DNA of 64,000 nt from Rhodococcus koreensis (GTDB lineage Bacteria > Actinomycetota > Actinomycetes > Mycobacteriales > Mycobacteriaceae), in assembly GCF_900105905.1 (NCBI RefSeq), contig NZ_FNSV01000001.1, forward strand, positions 1 through 64,000, in the 5' to 3' direction. This document shows positions 51,998 to 61,201 of the stretch, piece after piece. Under the pieces are notes generated by a model. The model was not told the origin of the DNA. It was given only the letters and a program-made list of their open reading frames with translations, and did not search any database. Numbering within the stretch: position 1 is the stretch's first letter; every line of letters begins with the position of its first letter. The translations under genes were made by a program, and so were the position numbers.

Positions 51998-52614
51998 TGC
52001 GTGTACTTGCTTGTGCGACAGTCGCCGTCGCTGCACTGACCTTGGCGGGGTGCGGTGGCTCCTCCGAGGACAGCAGCGAGAGCCCCACGGTGTCGCTCAC
52101 GGACGCCCCCGCCATCGCGAGCTGGTCGAGTGTGAACGGTGTGCTGGTGCCGCTCGGGACGACCGACGGCCCCGAGAGCGGCACCTGGGAGCCGCTGACC
52201 GGGTTCTCACACACCCCGCAGGGCGCAGCGCTCGCCGCGATCGGTCAATCCGTCCAGCTCTCCACGGCCTCGGATCAGTCCTGGTCGAAGGTGCTGTCCG
52301 TCGTCGCGGCGAGCGGAGAGGGACGGGACGCCTTCGCCGTCAACCGTTCCCTGATTTCCTCGACCGGCACGGTCGACCCCGCGGTCGTGCCGTCCATCGT
52401 CGGCTACGTGTTCGCGGACTACACCGACACCGCGGCCGCCGTCGACATCGTTCAACGCTTCCCGGACGAGTCCCTGGCCTCGACGCGCACCGCCGTGGTC
52501 TGGGCCGACTCCGACTGGAAGCTCGACCTCCCGACCTCGGACAACGCGGTGGCGGCGACCGCATTGACGGAACTTCCTCAGAACATGGTGGACCTGGAAG
52601 GAACGCGCAAGTGA
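51997..52614 (+). CDS. Lipoprotein of the transfer operon
   Basis: The ATG overlaps the previous TAA. A 205-residue product begins RVLACATVAVAALTLAGC, with a lipobox LAGC. The mature part shares a motif pattern with the next protein: GVLVPLGTTDGPESGTWEPL, then TGFSHTPQGAALAA, against LPFSTSDGPTAFSDTG and TGFARTAQGAGLAA downstream. The two probably have the same fold and interact on the outer side of the membrane. Confidence 0.65.
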   Translation: MRVLACATVAVAALTLAGCGGSSEDSSESPTVSLTDAPAIASWSSVNGVLVPLGTTDGPESGTWEPLTGFSHTPQGAALAAIGQSVQLSTASDQSWSKVLSVVAASGEGRDAFAVNRSLISSTGTVDPAVVPSIVGYVFADYTDTAAAVDIVQRFPDESLASTRTAVVWADSDWKLDLPTSDNAVAATALTELPQNMVDLEGTRK

Positions 52615-53480
52615 GCGAGCAACCGACCGATACCCAGACCCCGGCGCCGGCCCCGCGCCCGGAACCCTCCGACTCCGGATCCGGACGCGACCACGCCACC
52701 CGCCTGCTGATGGGTGGATCGATCCTCGGTGTCATCGTGGTCGCCGCGATCATCACCAGCATCATCATCTTCTTCCGCGGCGGGGACGAGCCGCTGGTTC
52801 CCGCCGGGGACCAGGGATCCGGGGCGACCGCCGCGACCCGGCCCGACCAATTCGAACCCGATCCGTTCTTCGACGAGCAGGGCCGCGTCATCTACGCCCC
52901 ACTCAACGACAACGGAGTGCTGCTGGCGCAGTCCTCGCCGGCCACTGGGCGTTCCGCGACGACCGCGCCGTCCGGGATCATGCTCCAACGCGTCCACGGG
53001 AACATGTACCTGCCGTTCTCCACCTCGGACGGACCGACGGCGTTCAGTGACACCGGCGTCGCGACGGGCTTCGCCCGCACTGCCCAAGGTGCGGGCCTGG
53101 CGGCAGTCCACTACCTGAACTACCTTGCCACCGGCAACAACCGCATCCAGATGCTCCAGGATGCGGGCCTGGTCGCCGATCCGCAGGACCAGCTCGCCGA
53201 GCAGAAGGCCTTCAACGCCTCGAATCAGCCCGGGTCGGCTCCGGACAACTTCCCCGGTCGTGTCCTGCAGATGATCAAGGTGAACTTCACCGAAGATCTG
53301 GCGCGAGTCCACATCGGCGCGGCGACAGATCTCAAGGACGGCCGCACCCAGAACGCCGACATCTCGCTGGACCTGGTCTGGCGTGGGGGAACCGGGTGGG
53401 TGGTGCAGGTCCAAGGCACCAACCCCTTCGGTGCGCGAGCGGTCGCCGACTTCTCCGACGGTTGGACGTCGTGGTGGTGA
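52611..53480 (+). CDS. Membrane-anchored transfer protein related to the lipoprotein
   Basis: The GTG overlaps the previous stop (GTGA). The 289-residue protein has a Pro-rich cytoplasmic start, one helix (MGGSILGVIVVAAIITSIII, about 34-53) and an outer domain carrying the TSDGPTAF...TGFARTAQGAGLAA pattern. The single N-terminal anchor plus outer domain is the plan of VirB8/TcpC-type proteins of Gram-positive transfer systems. Sequence similarity to those is not evident by eye. Confidence 0.6.
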   Translation: MSEQPTDTQTPAPAPRPEPSDSGSGRDHATRLLMGGSILGVIVVAAIITSIIIFFRGGDEPLVPAGDQGSGATAATRPDQFEPDPFFDEQGRVIYAPLNDNGVLLAQSSPATGRSATTAPSGIMLQRVHGNMYLPFSTSDGPTAFSDTGVATGFARTAQGAGLAAVHYLNYLATGNNRIQMLQDAGLVADPQDQLAEQKAFNASNQPGSAPDNFPGRVLQMIKVNFTEDLARVHIGAATDLKDGRTQNADISLDLVWRGGTGWVVQVQGTNPFGARAVADFSDGWTSWW

Positions 53481-54958
53481 CGGCGCAGACCGCGTGGAAG
53501 CGGTTCCTCCTGGTCTGCCTCGTGGCGTGCGCCGCACTGATCGGCACCGCCCCGCCGGCACTCGCACAAGAAGATCCCGGACCTTCGGCAAGCGACACTG
53601 CCGGGGACCTGGCGATGTGCGCCGCGGCGCCGATCGGTGGCGGCGGCCTGCAGTTGGCCCTCGACGCACTGGGAGCGGCGACCGGCACTGAAATGCCCAG
53701 CTGCGCCGATGGTGCGCAGACCGTCGCCGAGGCACCGCAGGCCTACGTCAAGAAGGTTGCGACCGGTGCGTTCGAGACGATGGGGTTAAGTTTCGGGGAC
53801 GCCGGCGCTGCGGTGCTCAAGTTCGCACTCGGCTGGTGGATCACCATTCCCGGCCAGGACGAGAACTCCTTCATGGCCACGCTCGGCCAGGTCACGCAGT
53901 ACACGTACTGGATTCAGGTCGCGTTCCTGGTGGTCTCGCTGATGTTCCTGGGGATTCGGCTGATGATGGCCCGCTCCGGTGCCATCCGTGACGTCTCCAC
54001 CGAAGGCGTTCAGCAACTCGCCCGGGCGACGGTGCTCGCGGGCTCGCTCGGGTTCATCGTCGTACTCGGCACCCGGCTCTCGGACAACATCTCCCGCTGG
54101 TTCATCGACGGCACTGTCGGCTCGGATCCGGACGCACTCGTGGACGCGATGATTCAGATCGGAATCTACGCCTCACCTGGTGGAACGTCCTTGCTGTATG
54201 TCATCGGGTTCATCGGCATTCTCGGTGGCCTGGTGATGGCGTTCCTGCTGCTGATGAGGATGGGATTGCTCGTCGTCATCACCGCAGCGCTCCCGATTGC
54301 CGGCGCGGCCGGCGGCACGAAGATCGGCTCGCAGGCGTACGAGAAGATGATCGCCTGGACCCTCGCGTTCTTGCTGTTCAAGCCGGTCGGCTCGTTCGTG
54401 ATCGGGGTAGCGGCAATGCTTTTCATGCAGTCTGCACCCTCCCGTGATGAGAACGGCGGCGCTATGACGGCGCTGATCGGGGCGCTTCTGTTGTGCTCGG
54501 CGGCCTTGGTCCTGCCGTCCCTGATGCGGTTGATCGTCCCGGCCGTCGGATCCCTCGGCGGCGGCGGCAGCGGCCTTGCCGCAGCAGCGGGCCTGGCCGC
54601 GGTCGGCGCCAAGGTCGGCGGCGCGGTCGCGACCGGCGGTGCGTCGGGCGGTATGGCCGGGGGCGGGATGACCTCGGCAAGCACCTCCACGACCACCCCT
54701 TCGGGCCCCTCTGGGGCGCCCTCCGGCTTCGGCACTTCCGGAATCGGCGGCGGCACACCGGGCGGAAACGCCACGGGTGGCGTGGACGGCACACCGTCCA
54801 ACCAGTCAGCGCCGTCCGGCGGGAACGCCGAAGGCGGGGTGGACGGCACACCCACCAACCACAACGGCGCACCGGGCGCGCCTGATGGTCCGGGCGCATC
54901 CGGAGACGGCCCGACCGGAGCAACGCCACCGAGTCGCAATGGAGGTTTCGAGGGATGA
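53477..54958 (+). CDS. Polytopic VirB6/TrbL-like transfer protein
   Basis: The GTG at 53477 overlaps the previous TGA; an upstream GTG is possible. The 493-residue product begins with a signal peptide (FLLVCLVACAALIGTAPPALA), then has five to six membrane helices between about residues 125 and 355 (e.g. YWIQVAFLVVSLMFLGIRLM; GGLVMAFLLLMRMGLLVVIT). It closes with a long Gly/Ser/Pro-rich tail bearing two GGVDGTP repeats. Topology and gene order fit the VirB6/TrbL channel component of a type IV secretion system, as seen in SCO6880-type operons. Confidence 0.7.
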   Translation: MTAQTAWKRFLLVCLVACAALIGTAPPALAQEDPGPSASDTAGDLAMCAAAPIGGGGLQLALDALGAATGTEMPSCADGAQTVAEAPQAYVKKVATGAFETMGLSFGDAGAAVLKFALGWWITIPGQDENSFMATLGQVTQYTYWIQVAFLVVSLMFLGIRLMMARSGAIRDVSTEGVQQLARATVLAGSLGFIVVLGTRLSDNISRWFIDGTVGSDPDALVDAMIQIGIYASPGGTSLLYVIGFIGILGGLVMAFLLLMRMGLLVVITAALPIAGAAGGTKIGSQAYEKMIAWTLAFLLFKPVGSFVIGVAAMLFMQSAPSRDENGGAMTALIGALLLCSAALVLPSLMRLIVPAVGSLGGGGSGLAAAAGLAAVGAKVGGAVATGGASGGMAGGGMTSASTSTTTPSGPSGAPSGFGTSGIGGGTPGGNATGGVDGTPSNQSAPSGGNAEGGVDGTPTNHNGAPGAPDGPGASGDGPTGATPPSRNGGFEG

Positions 54959-56451
54959 CGAGGACCGAGACGACGACCGAGTACCGGATGTACGGCAACT
55001 GGCGAAAGCCCAGGTCGACCGGCATGGCCGGGACAACGTTCGGGACCACGATGCTCGGCATCGCCGCAGTCGTTGCCCTGGGCTTGTCGAGCCTGGTGAT
55101 CGGCTTCGTGCCCGCACTGGTTCTGGGGCTGTTCACGGCGCTTGCATTCGTGCCGTTGGTGATCGAGAAGGACGGGCGTAGCGGATATGAGAGGGCACTT
55201 CTGATGATGCAGTGGCGGCGGGCGTTCAAGCGCGGAGAACACATCTACAGCTCGGGCACCTTCTCCCGCATCCCTGGCGGCCGGTACCGGCCCCCGGGTG
55301 TGCTGGCGGACACCGAGATCTACGAAGGTATCGACGGGAACAACCGGCCCTTCGGGATGATCCACATGCCGCAGGTGAACAACTACACGATCGTTCTCGA
55401 CGCATACCCGCAGGGCAGTGAGAACTTCGACCAGTCCGTCCTCGATGCGGCGGTGGGCAATTGGTCGCAGATGTTGACCGCGATGGGCGAGACCTCGGAC
55501 ATCGTTGCACTGGTCGCGGTGATCGAGTCACTGCCCAACACCGGGATCGAGCTGTACGAGACCGTGTCCCAACGGGTGCGTCACGACGCACCGAAGCTGG
55601 CCCGCGATTCGATGTACCAGTTGGCGACCGGCCTGGTCACCGGCGGCGTCCGCCTGGGCGCCCGGATCTCGATCACCTTCCAGGCTCAGACCGCGGACCG
55701 CAAGAAAGACCCCTCGGAGCAAGCCGTGGAAATCGCCCGCCGGCTGCCGGGGATCACCGAAGCCGCGGCCCGTGCCGGGGTGCCGGCCACCCCGATGAGC
55801 GCCGACGAGATCATGGGGACCGTACGCCGATCAGTCGATCCGGCGTCCCTGAGCAACATCGAACGGGCACTGTTCTCCGGTGAAGGCACCGGCCTGGAGT
55901 GGGCAGACTGTGGCCCACGCACCCAGATCGAGGAGAAGGACCGCCTGATCCACGACGGAGCGATCTCGGTGACGTGGGAGATGCGAGAAGCTCCGAAGAG
56001 CGCGGTCCACGAGACCGTCCTCAAACGACTGCTCGACCCGAACCCGGCATTGCCGATCAAGCGCGTCGCGATCATCTACCGGCCGCACTCGGCCGCGGAC
56101 GCGACGGACATCGTCAACCGTGACCACCGCGACGCGATGGCCGCGGTGACCTCAGGGCGCGGGATCGCGTCGGCGAAGGCGAAGCTCGAAGTGGCGGCGA
56201 CGGAACAGAGCCGCATGGAGGTCGCGCGCGGCCACGGTCTGACCCGTTTCGGGATCCTCATCACCGTCACACAGCCGGTCGGCAGCGCGGACGTTCCCCG
56301 AGTGGACGCACTGGTGCGCGACTTGTCCCTCCAGAGTCAGCTGCAGGTGCGCCGGTCATTCTGCTGGCAGTCGGCTGCGTTCTGGTCATCGCTCGGCGTC
56401 GGCGTGATTCCACCCGAGCACACGACCATTCCCTCGTTCCTGAGCAACTAA
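54955..56451 (+). CDS. SCO6880-family transfer protein
   Basis: The ATG overlaps the previous stop. The 498-residue protein has two membrane helices near the N-terminus (TMLGIAAVVALGLSSLVIGF; VPALVLGLFTALAFVPLVIE), then a cytoplasmic region with GGRYRPPGVLADTEIYEGID, GMIHMPQVNNYTIVLDAYPQG and an extended helical C-terminus. This is the SCO6880 pattern, usually encoded directly before the VirB4-type ATPase, as here. It probably links the ATPase to the membrane channel. Its function is inferred from position. Confidence 0.8.
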   Translation: MTRTETTTEYRMYGNWRKPRSTGMAGTTFGTTMLGIAAVVALGLSSLVIGFVPALVLGLFTALAFVPLVIEKDGRSGYERALLMMQWRRAFKRGEHIYSSGTFSRIPGGRYRPPGVLADTEIYEGIDGNNRPFGMIHMPQVNNYTIVLDAYPQGSENFDQSVLDAAVGNWSQMLTAMGETSDIVALVAVIESLPNTGIELYETVSQRVRHDAPKLARDSMYQLATGLVTGGVRLGARISITFQAQTADRKKDPSEQAVEIARRLPGITEAAARAGVPATPMSADEIMGTVRRSVDPASLSNIERALFSGEGTGLEWADCGPRTQIEEKDRLIHDGAISVTWEMREAPKSAVHETVLKRLLDPNPALPIKRVAIIYRPHSAADATDIVNRDHRDAMAAVTSGRGIASAKAKLEVAATEQSRMEVARGHGLTRFGILITVTQPVGSADVPRVDALVRDLSLQSQLQVRRSFCWQSAAFWSSLGVGVIPPEHTTIPSFLSN

Positions 56452-56461
56452 GGCGGACACA

Positions 56462-58321
56462 GTGGCCAAGACCAAGACCCCCAAAGCGGTGAACATCAAG
56501 GTTCTCTCCGACGAGGACCTCGCACGCCTGGAAGCCCGTGAAGCAGCGGCGACCAGCCTCTTCCGTAAGAAGGTGCTGGCCATACTGGTCAAACGCCAGT
56601 ACGACCGGCGGGCGAACATCGCGGCGAACGAGCGGGCCCGCTCCGACTTGTCCGACCGTGAGGTTCATGCCCTCGACGAGCGTGGCTTCTCCGGTGCCGG
56701 CGGTGGCAGGATGGGCGCGATCCTGCCCCCAGTCGAGTTTCGTGGCACCAACATTCAGGTGGCGGGAGTCAATCCCTGGGTGGTGGGAGCGAATGCCCCT
56801 CTACTGGGCACCCCGCTGGGCCATCACCTGGCACCGCCGCATGCACCGGTGTGCTTCGACCCGCTGTCGGCGAAGGAAGCGAAGGCGATCACCGCGCCTG
56901 CCTGCATGATCATCGCGCTCAACGGCTTCGGTAAGTCGACGTTGCTGCGCCGGATCGCCCTGGGCGACATCGCCGCTGGTGTGCGCGTGGTGTGGCCGGG
57001 CGACGTCAAGCCGGACGGGCGGAAGCTGACCGAGGCCGTGGGTGGTCAGGTCACCGAGGTCGGGTACGGCGGGATCGGCCGGATCAATCCGCTCGATCCC
57101 GGGCTGATCGGGGTGGCGATCATCCTGCTCTCCGGTCGGATCGAGGAACTCGCCCACCGCATCGACTTCGAGACCGACCCGGAGCTGCGGGACGAGTTGA
57201 TGCTCGAGCGCCAGAAGCTGGAGCTGCAACGTCAGCAGACTCAGTACGCACTGCATGCGCGGCAGGAGAACATCACCGCCGCGCTGTGTGAGATCGTGCG
57301 CGGTAAGCGGCTCGAGGACTTCGAGCAGACGTTGCTCGCGTCGGCGATTCGCCTGCTCTACACCCCGATAGCGCAGGGAGGTGGTGGGTTCACCTCCGAG
57401 AACCCCGCCATCCTCGACGACTTGATCGCACTGCTGACGTCGAACAGTCAGGAACTCAAGGACGACGCGGTCGCCGAGACCGACGAGGAGTACCGGGCCG
57501 CGATCCAAGGGTTGCGCCGAACGCTGCGTTCGATGGTGAAGGGCCGCTTCGGGGAGGTCTTCAACGGGGAGTCGACCGTCCGCCTCGATGTCGAGGCACC
57601 CTCGATGTGCCTGGACATGTCCAGCGTCCCGCAGGACGACAAGATGATGCGCGCCGCTGTCCTGATCGCAGGGTGGAACGAGGCGTTCGCGACGATCGAA
57701 GCCGCTCACGTGCGAGCAGACGCCGGCTTGGGACCGAACCTCGCATTCAACGTGCTGATGGACGAACTCTGGCAGGTCCTCGCTCTTCCGATGATGGCCG
57801 AGCGGATCGATGCGCTGCTGCGTCTGCAGCGTGTGGTCGGTGTGGGAATCACGTTCGTGACCCACTCGATCGAGGAGCTGGAGAAGGCCGGCGCTCTGGG
57901 ACTGATCGAACGGTGCCGCGCCCGCATCATCGGCCCGGTTCCGTCCGCGGAGATCGAGCGCCTCGAGAAGGTCATCCACTTCTCGCAGATCGAGAAGAGC
58001 ATGCTCACGAACTGGTCGGACGCCGCAGATCTGAATTCCCCGATCGACCAGAAGACGGCGCGGCGGCGCCAGGCTGCGGAGAAGGTCCGCCTCGCGGCCG
58101 AGAAGGCCGGAATCGTGTCGGCGGCGAAACAGGCCCCGGTCCCGAATCCTGTTGCCGCCGGTACGGGGCAGTTCCTGCTCAAGCTCGGTGAGGGCGATCG
58201 TCCCGGTGTGCCGTTCAAGGTGTGGGTGACCCCGGCCGAACGTGCGTCGGGTATCCACAACACCGACGAGCGTTTGAATGCCGCGGTCAAGGACCGCGAG
58301 CATACGGGGTTCGCCGCATGA
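56462..58321 (+). CDS. VirB4-like ATPase of the transfer apparatus
   Basis: The GTG start lies 10 nt after the SCO6880-family stop; 619 residues. Walker A is ALNGFGKSTLLRRI (about 155-168), Walker B is NVLMDELWQVL (about 434-444), and VGVGITFVTHSIEELEKAG fits the downstream sensor/Arg region. The size and order (SCO6880, VirB4, then peptidoglycan enzyme) identify it as the energising ATPase for assembly and DNA transfer. The ELR-rich coiled-coil segment near residues 230-265 is typical of this group. Confidence 0.85.
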   Translation: MAKTKTPKAVNIKVLSDEDLARLEAREAAATSLFRKKVLAILVKRQYDRRANIAANERARSDLSDREVHALDERGFSGAGGGRMGAILPPVEFRGTNIQVAGVNPWVVGANAPLLGTPLGHHLAPPHAPVCFDPLSAKEAKAITAPACMIIALNGFGKSTLLRRIALGDIAAGVRVVWPGDVKPDGRKLTEAVGGQVTEVGYGGIGRINPLDPGLIGVAIILLSGRIEELAHRIDFETDPELRDELMLERQKLELQRQQTQYALHARQENITAALCEIVRGKRLEDFEQTLLASAIRLLYTPIAQGGGGFTSENPAILDDLIALLTSNSQELKDDAVAETDEEYRAAIQGLRRTLRSMVKGRFGEVFNGESTVRLDVEAPSMCLDMSSVPQDDKMMRAAVLIAGWNEAFATIEAAHVRADAGLGPNLAFNVLMDELWQVLALPMMAERIDALLRLQRVVGVGITFVTHSIEELEKAGALGLIERCRARIIGPVPSAEIERLEKVIHFSQIEKSMLTNWSDAADLNSPIDQKTARRRQAAEKVRLAAEKAGIVSAAKQAPVPNPVAAGTGQFLLKLGEGDRPGVPFKVWVTPAERASGIHNTDERLNAAVKDREHTGFAA

Positions 58322-58623
58322 CGCCCGCACGCCGCCGCTACCGCGTGGTCGATGACCAGACGAAGGCCGATGCGGTGGCCACGGCCATCAAGTGCATCGA
58401 GGCCGGCGACTCGTTCACCGCCTCCTGCGCCGCGGTGGCGGCACAGCTCGACGTGTCCGAGACCGCGGTGCGCAGCTGGGTCAACGCATCCGGCCAGCGT
58501 CCGCAGCCGTCCTGGACGGTGGTGAGTCGGCTGCGCGCCGATCTCGCGGCCGCCACGGAACTCAATCGCCGCCTGGTGAATCGGTACGCCCCAGCCGACT
58601 GCGGGATGGGCGCGGCCCAGTAA
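58318..58623 (+). CDS. Small HTH protein inside the transfer operon
   Basis: The ATG overlaps the previous TGA. The 101-residue protein contains a helix-turn-helix (DSFTASCAAVAAQLDVSETA, VRSWVNASGQRP), similar in type to transposase-like or small regulator HTHs. Its embedded position is unusual for a structural operon; it may regulate transfer or be a processing factor. Confidence 0.55.
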   Translation: MTPARRRYRVVDDQTKADAVATAIKCIEAGDSFTASCAAVAAQLDVSETAVRSWVNASGQRPQPSWTVVSRLRADLAAATELNRRLVNRYAPADCGMGAAQ

Positions 58624-60278
58624 TGGAATCGAAGAACAACTCACTGCTGATCGTGGTGCTCGCCGTCGTGCTCGGCATCCCGATGTCACTGATCATTCTG
58701 CTGGCCATCCTGTTCCAGGACGAGGAAGAACAGGCCTCGACGGACTGCCTCAGTGGCAGCGGCACATCGGTGACCGGTGGCGACCTGATCGCCCCCGCCG
58801 GATCGTTCATCAAGCCGGTCGACCCGGCTCTGGTGACGTTCACCTCCGGATTCGGTGAACGTGACGGCGCCCAGCACAAGGGCATCGACCTGGCCGGCCC
58901 GATCGGGACCCCGATCTACGCGGCCGCCGACGGCACCGTCGCCGACGCAGGCGAAGCGAGCGGCTTCGGGCAGTGGGTTGTTCTCGACCACGTGATCAAC
59001 GGGCAGCTGTTCTCCACCGTCTACGGACACGTCGACACCTACCTCGTCGAAGCGGGCCAGCAGGTCCGCGCGGGCCAGCAGATCGCCACCATCGGCAACC
59101 GCGGTGAATCGACCGGCCCGCACCTGCACTTCGAGACCTGGCCGGGTGGCCGGACCGGCGGCGCGGCCGTCGACCCGAAGCCTCAGTACGACTCCGCACC
59201 GGCACCGGGCGAACAGAAGTCCGGTCAGGCCGCACCGAGCCCCTCCGGACCGCCCGCACCGTCCCCCTCGGCGCCCGGCGGCGCCGACCTGGCGCAGGCC
59301 CTGCCGGCCTCGGCCGGGTCCGAGCAGAACATGCAGGTCAACACCAAACGCCTGATCCGGGCCCTGCACCTGAGATTCGGGGACCGCCTCGACACCCTCG
59401 GCGGGTGGCGCGCCGACGGCGGCGGCTTCAACGACCACCCGAGCGGCCAGGCCGTCGACGCGATGATCCCGGACTACAACTCCGGCACCGGCGTCGCGAC
59501 CGGCGATGCCGTCTTGAACTACGTGATGGCGAACGCCGACTTCTTCCACGTCGACTACGCGATCTGGCGGCAGACGTACTACCCGGCCGGTGGCACCCCG
59601 AACAAGATGGAGGAACGGGGCAGCGACAACGAGAACCACTTCAACCACGTCCACATCACCGTCACGGGCGGCGGATTCGACGAAGCCACCACCCAGTGGG
59701 GATCCCTGCCCGGCGGCAGCGGTCAGGCCACCAAGGCGGCCACCGACTGCACCATCTCCGGTGAAGGCCTGGGCGACACCCTCGCCGCCGGTTCGGTGCC
59801 CGCCGAGTTCGCACCGTGGATCGAACGAGCCGGAGCACTGTGCCCGCAGATCAAACCGTCCCTGCTGGCTGCACAACTCGAAGCCGAGAACGGCTTTCAG
59901 CACGGCGCCAACGCCCCGGTCTCGAGCACCGGCGCCGGGGGCCCCGCGCAGTTCATGCCGGGAACGTGGGCGACCTACGGCAAGGACTACGACGGCGACG
60001 GCCGCGTCGACATCAACAGCATCGGTGATGCGGTCATGGCGCAGGGCACCTACATGTGCACGATCGCGAAGACGATCGACGGCTGGATCGCCGACGGATC
60101 GGTCACGGCGACCCACGGGCCGACCGAGCTGTACCTCGCCGGCTACAACGCCGGTGAAGGCGCAGTACAGAGCTCCGGCGGCTTCCCGACCGGATCGACC
60201 GACTACATCGTCCAGACCCGCCCCTACGCCGACAAGATCATCGCCAACGAGGCGCAGTACCGCGCCATCAACAAATAA
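58623..60278 (+). CDS. M23 peptidase / lytic transglycosylase fusion
   Basis: The ATG overlaps the previous TAA (TAATG). The 551-residue protein has a membrane anchor (IVVLAVVLGIPMSLIILLAI, about 10-29) and an M23 domain at about 75-175, with AQHKGIDLAGP (HxxxD) and GPHLHFETWPGG (HxH), the zinc ligands. A middle LAS-like region follows with NHFNHVHITV (about 345). The C-terminal SLT/lysozyme-like lytic transglycosylase (about 395-540) has LLAAQLEAENGFQ (catalytic Glu), GPAQFMPGTW and LAGYNAGEGAV. It should open the cell wall locally for the mating channel. It combines endopeptidase and muramidase activities in one chain. Confidence 0.85.
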   Translation: MESKNNSLLIVVLAVVLGIPMSLIILLAILFQDEEEQASTDCLSGSGTSVTGGDLIAPAGSFIKPVDPALVTFTSGFGERDGAQHKGIDLAGPIGTPIYAAADGTVADAGEASGFGQWVVLDHVINGQLFSTVYGHVDTYLVEAGQQVRAGQQIATIGNRGESTGPHLHFETWPGGRTGGAAVDPKPQYDSAPAPGEQKSGQAAPSPSGPPAPSPSAPGGADLAQALPASAGSEQNMQVNTKRLIRALHLRFGDRLDTLGGWRADGGGFNDHPSGQAVDAMIPDYNSGTGVATGDAVLNYVMANADFFHVDYAIWRQTYYPAGGTPNKMEERGSDNENHFNHVHITVTGGGFDEATTQWGSLPGGSGQATKAATDCTISGEGLGDTLAAGSVPAEFAPWIERAGALCPQIKPSLLAAQLEAENGFQHGANAPVSSTGAGGPAQFMPGTWATYGKDYDGDGRVDINSIGDAVMAQGTYMCTIAKTIDGWIADGSVTATHGPTELYLAGYNAGEGAVQSSGGFPTGSTDYIVQTRPYADKIIANEAQYRAINK

Positions 60279-60308
60279 CCAACCAGGAATTTCTACATAG
60301 AGACCCCT

Positions 60309-60314
60309 TATAAT
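60309..60314 (+). promoter_or_regulatory. Perfect TATAAT box
   Basis: TATAAT sits in the only sizeable gap (113 bp) in the second half of the transfer operon, 78 nt before the next ATG. No good -35 hexamer is visible at 16-18 bp, so it may be an internal promoter with extended or activator dependence. Confidence 0.4.
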
Positions 60315-60391
60315 AGAATGATGTGATGAAGACTTCCCACGCGAATCTCGGCCGATCAGCCCACTTCACGCCCACAGGAAAGGAACTCCCG

Positions 60392-60640
60392 ATGAAACCC
60401 ATGGCGCTGCTTGCGGTGGCGTTGTGCCTCGGCGGCCTGGCAGCCCTCTACTACGGCTGGAGTGTGCGATCCTCGGACGCCCCGCACCTCGGAACCATCC
60501 CTCAGTGGCAAGTCTTCGTCGCTGGCGGTGTCGTATTCCTCGTCGCGGCACTAGTCCAGCTGGCACTCATGGTTCTGGAACTCGTTGCCCGGCAGCGCGG
60601 CTCCGCACAGGTAGCCCGGAACAGCGGAATTGACGTGTGA
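60392..60640 (+). CDS. Small two-helix membrane protein
   Basis: The ATG follows AGGAAAGGAA. The 82-residue protein has two helices (MALLAVALCLGGLAALYYGW; VFVAGGVVFLVAALVQLALM) and a polar C-terminus. The upstream frame extends but lacks a ribosome site. A small structural component of the mating membrane is likely. Confidence 0.55.
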   Translation: MKPMALLAVALCLGGLAALYYGWSVRSSDAPHLGTIPQWQVFVAGGVVFLVAALVQLALMVLELVARQRGSAQVARNSGIDV

Positions 60641-61191
60641 CCACCATGCGTTTTTCGAGGAAGCTGCTGATCGCGGGCGCGGTGTCCGCGACGTTGATGT
60701 TGGCCGGTTGCGGCTCATCCAGCGACGAGGACGAGCCCATGGGCAGTGACGATCACGCGCACATCGACCCCCTGGATCCGGCGCATCTCGACGCGGACGG
60801 CACGGCCGCGACGGCGATGCAGGCAATCCTCTCGTGGCAGCCCGCAGTCGACGGGAGCAAGTCCGATGCGTTGCGCCGCGCTCGCCCCTGGCTGGGTGGG
60901 GACCTGGCGGCCACCGTCGACAACGACAGCGGTGCAGCGACCGGTCTTCGGCCTGATCGGGAGTGGCTGGCGTGGCAGCAGGCTGGTGACGCACTGACTG
61001 CCTCCTGCACCAAGGCCGACAGCACCCCAGCGGCTCCGGAGGGCATGCGGACCGTCGTCATCGACGTCAGCTGCCGGCAGACCGTGCTGCACACCGCCGG
61101 GTCGAGCACGCCTCTCGCCGAACAGACCTGGCGCACCACTGTCACCCGCACCGACGACGGTTGGCGGCTGACCGACTTCCGCTACCAGTAA
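60637..61191 (+). CDS. VirB8-like/NTF2-type lipoprotein
   Basis: The GTG overlaps the previous TGA; an ATG at 60646 is an alternative. The signal ends LMLAGC (lipobox). The mature domain has helices and strands (ATAMQAILSWQPAVDGSKSD; TWRTTVTRTDDGWRLTDFRYQ) in the pattern of small NTF2-like domains, as in VirB8-type or related transfer lipoproteins. Two Cys (TASCTKAD, VSCRQTV) may be paired. This is consistent with a channel scaffold on the outer face. Confidence 0.6.
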   Translation: MTTMRFSRKLLIAGAVSATLMLAGCGSSSDEDEPMGSDDHAHIDPLDPAHLDADGTAATAMQAILSWQPAVDGSKSDALRRARPWLGGDLAATVDNDSGAATGLRPDREWLAWQQAGDALTASCTKADSTPAAPEGMRTVVIDVSCRQTVLHTAGSSTPLAEQTWRTTVTRTDDGWRLTDFRYQ

Positions 61192-61201
61192 GGACAACGA
61201 C

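Noticed and set aside
56801..58330. A 509-codon minus-strand frame opposite the VirB4-like gene
   Set aside because: Antisense of a gene with intact Walker motifs. Its own text has no domain.
58686..60116. Minus-strand 476-codon frame opposite the M23/transglycosylase gene
   Set aside because: Opposite a well-supported two-domain enzyme, with no features of its own.
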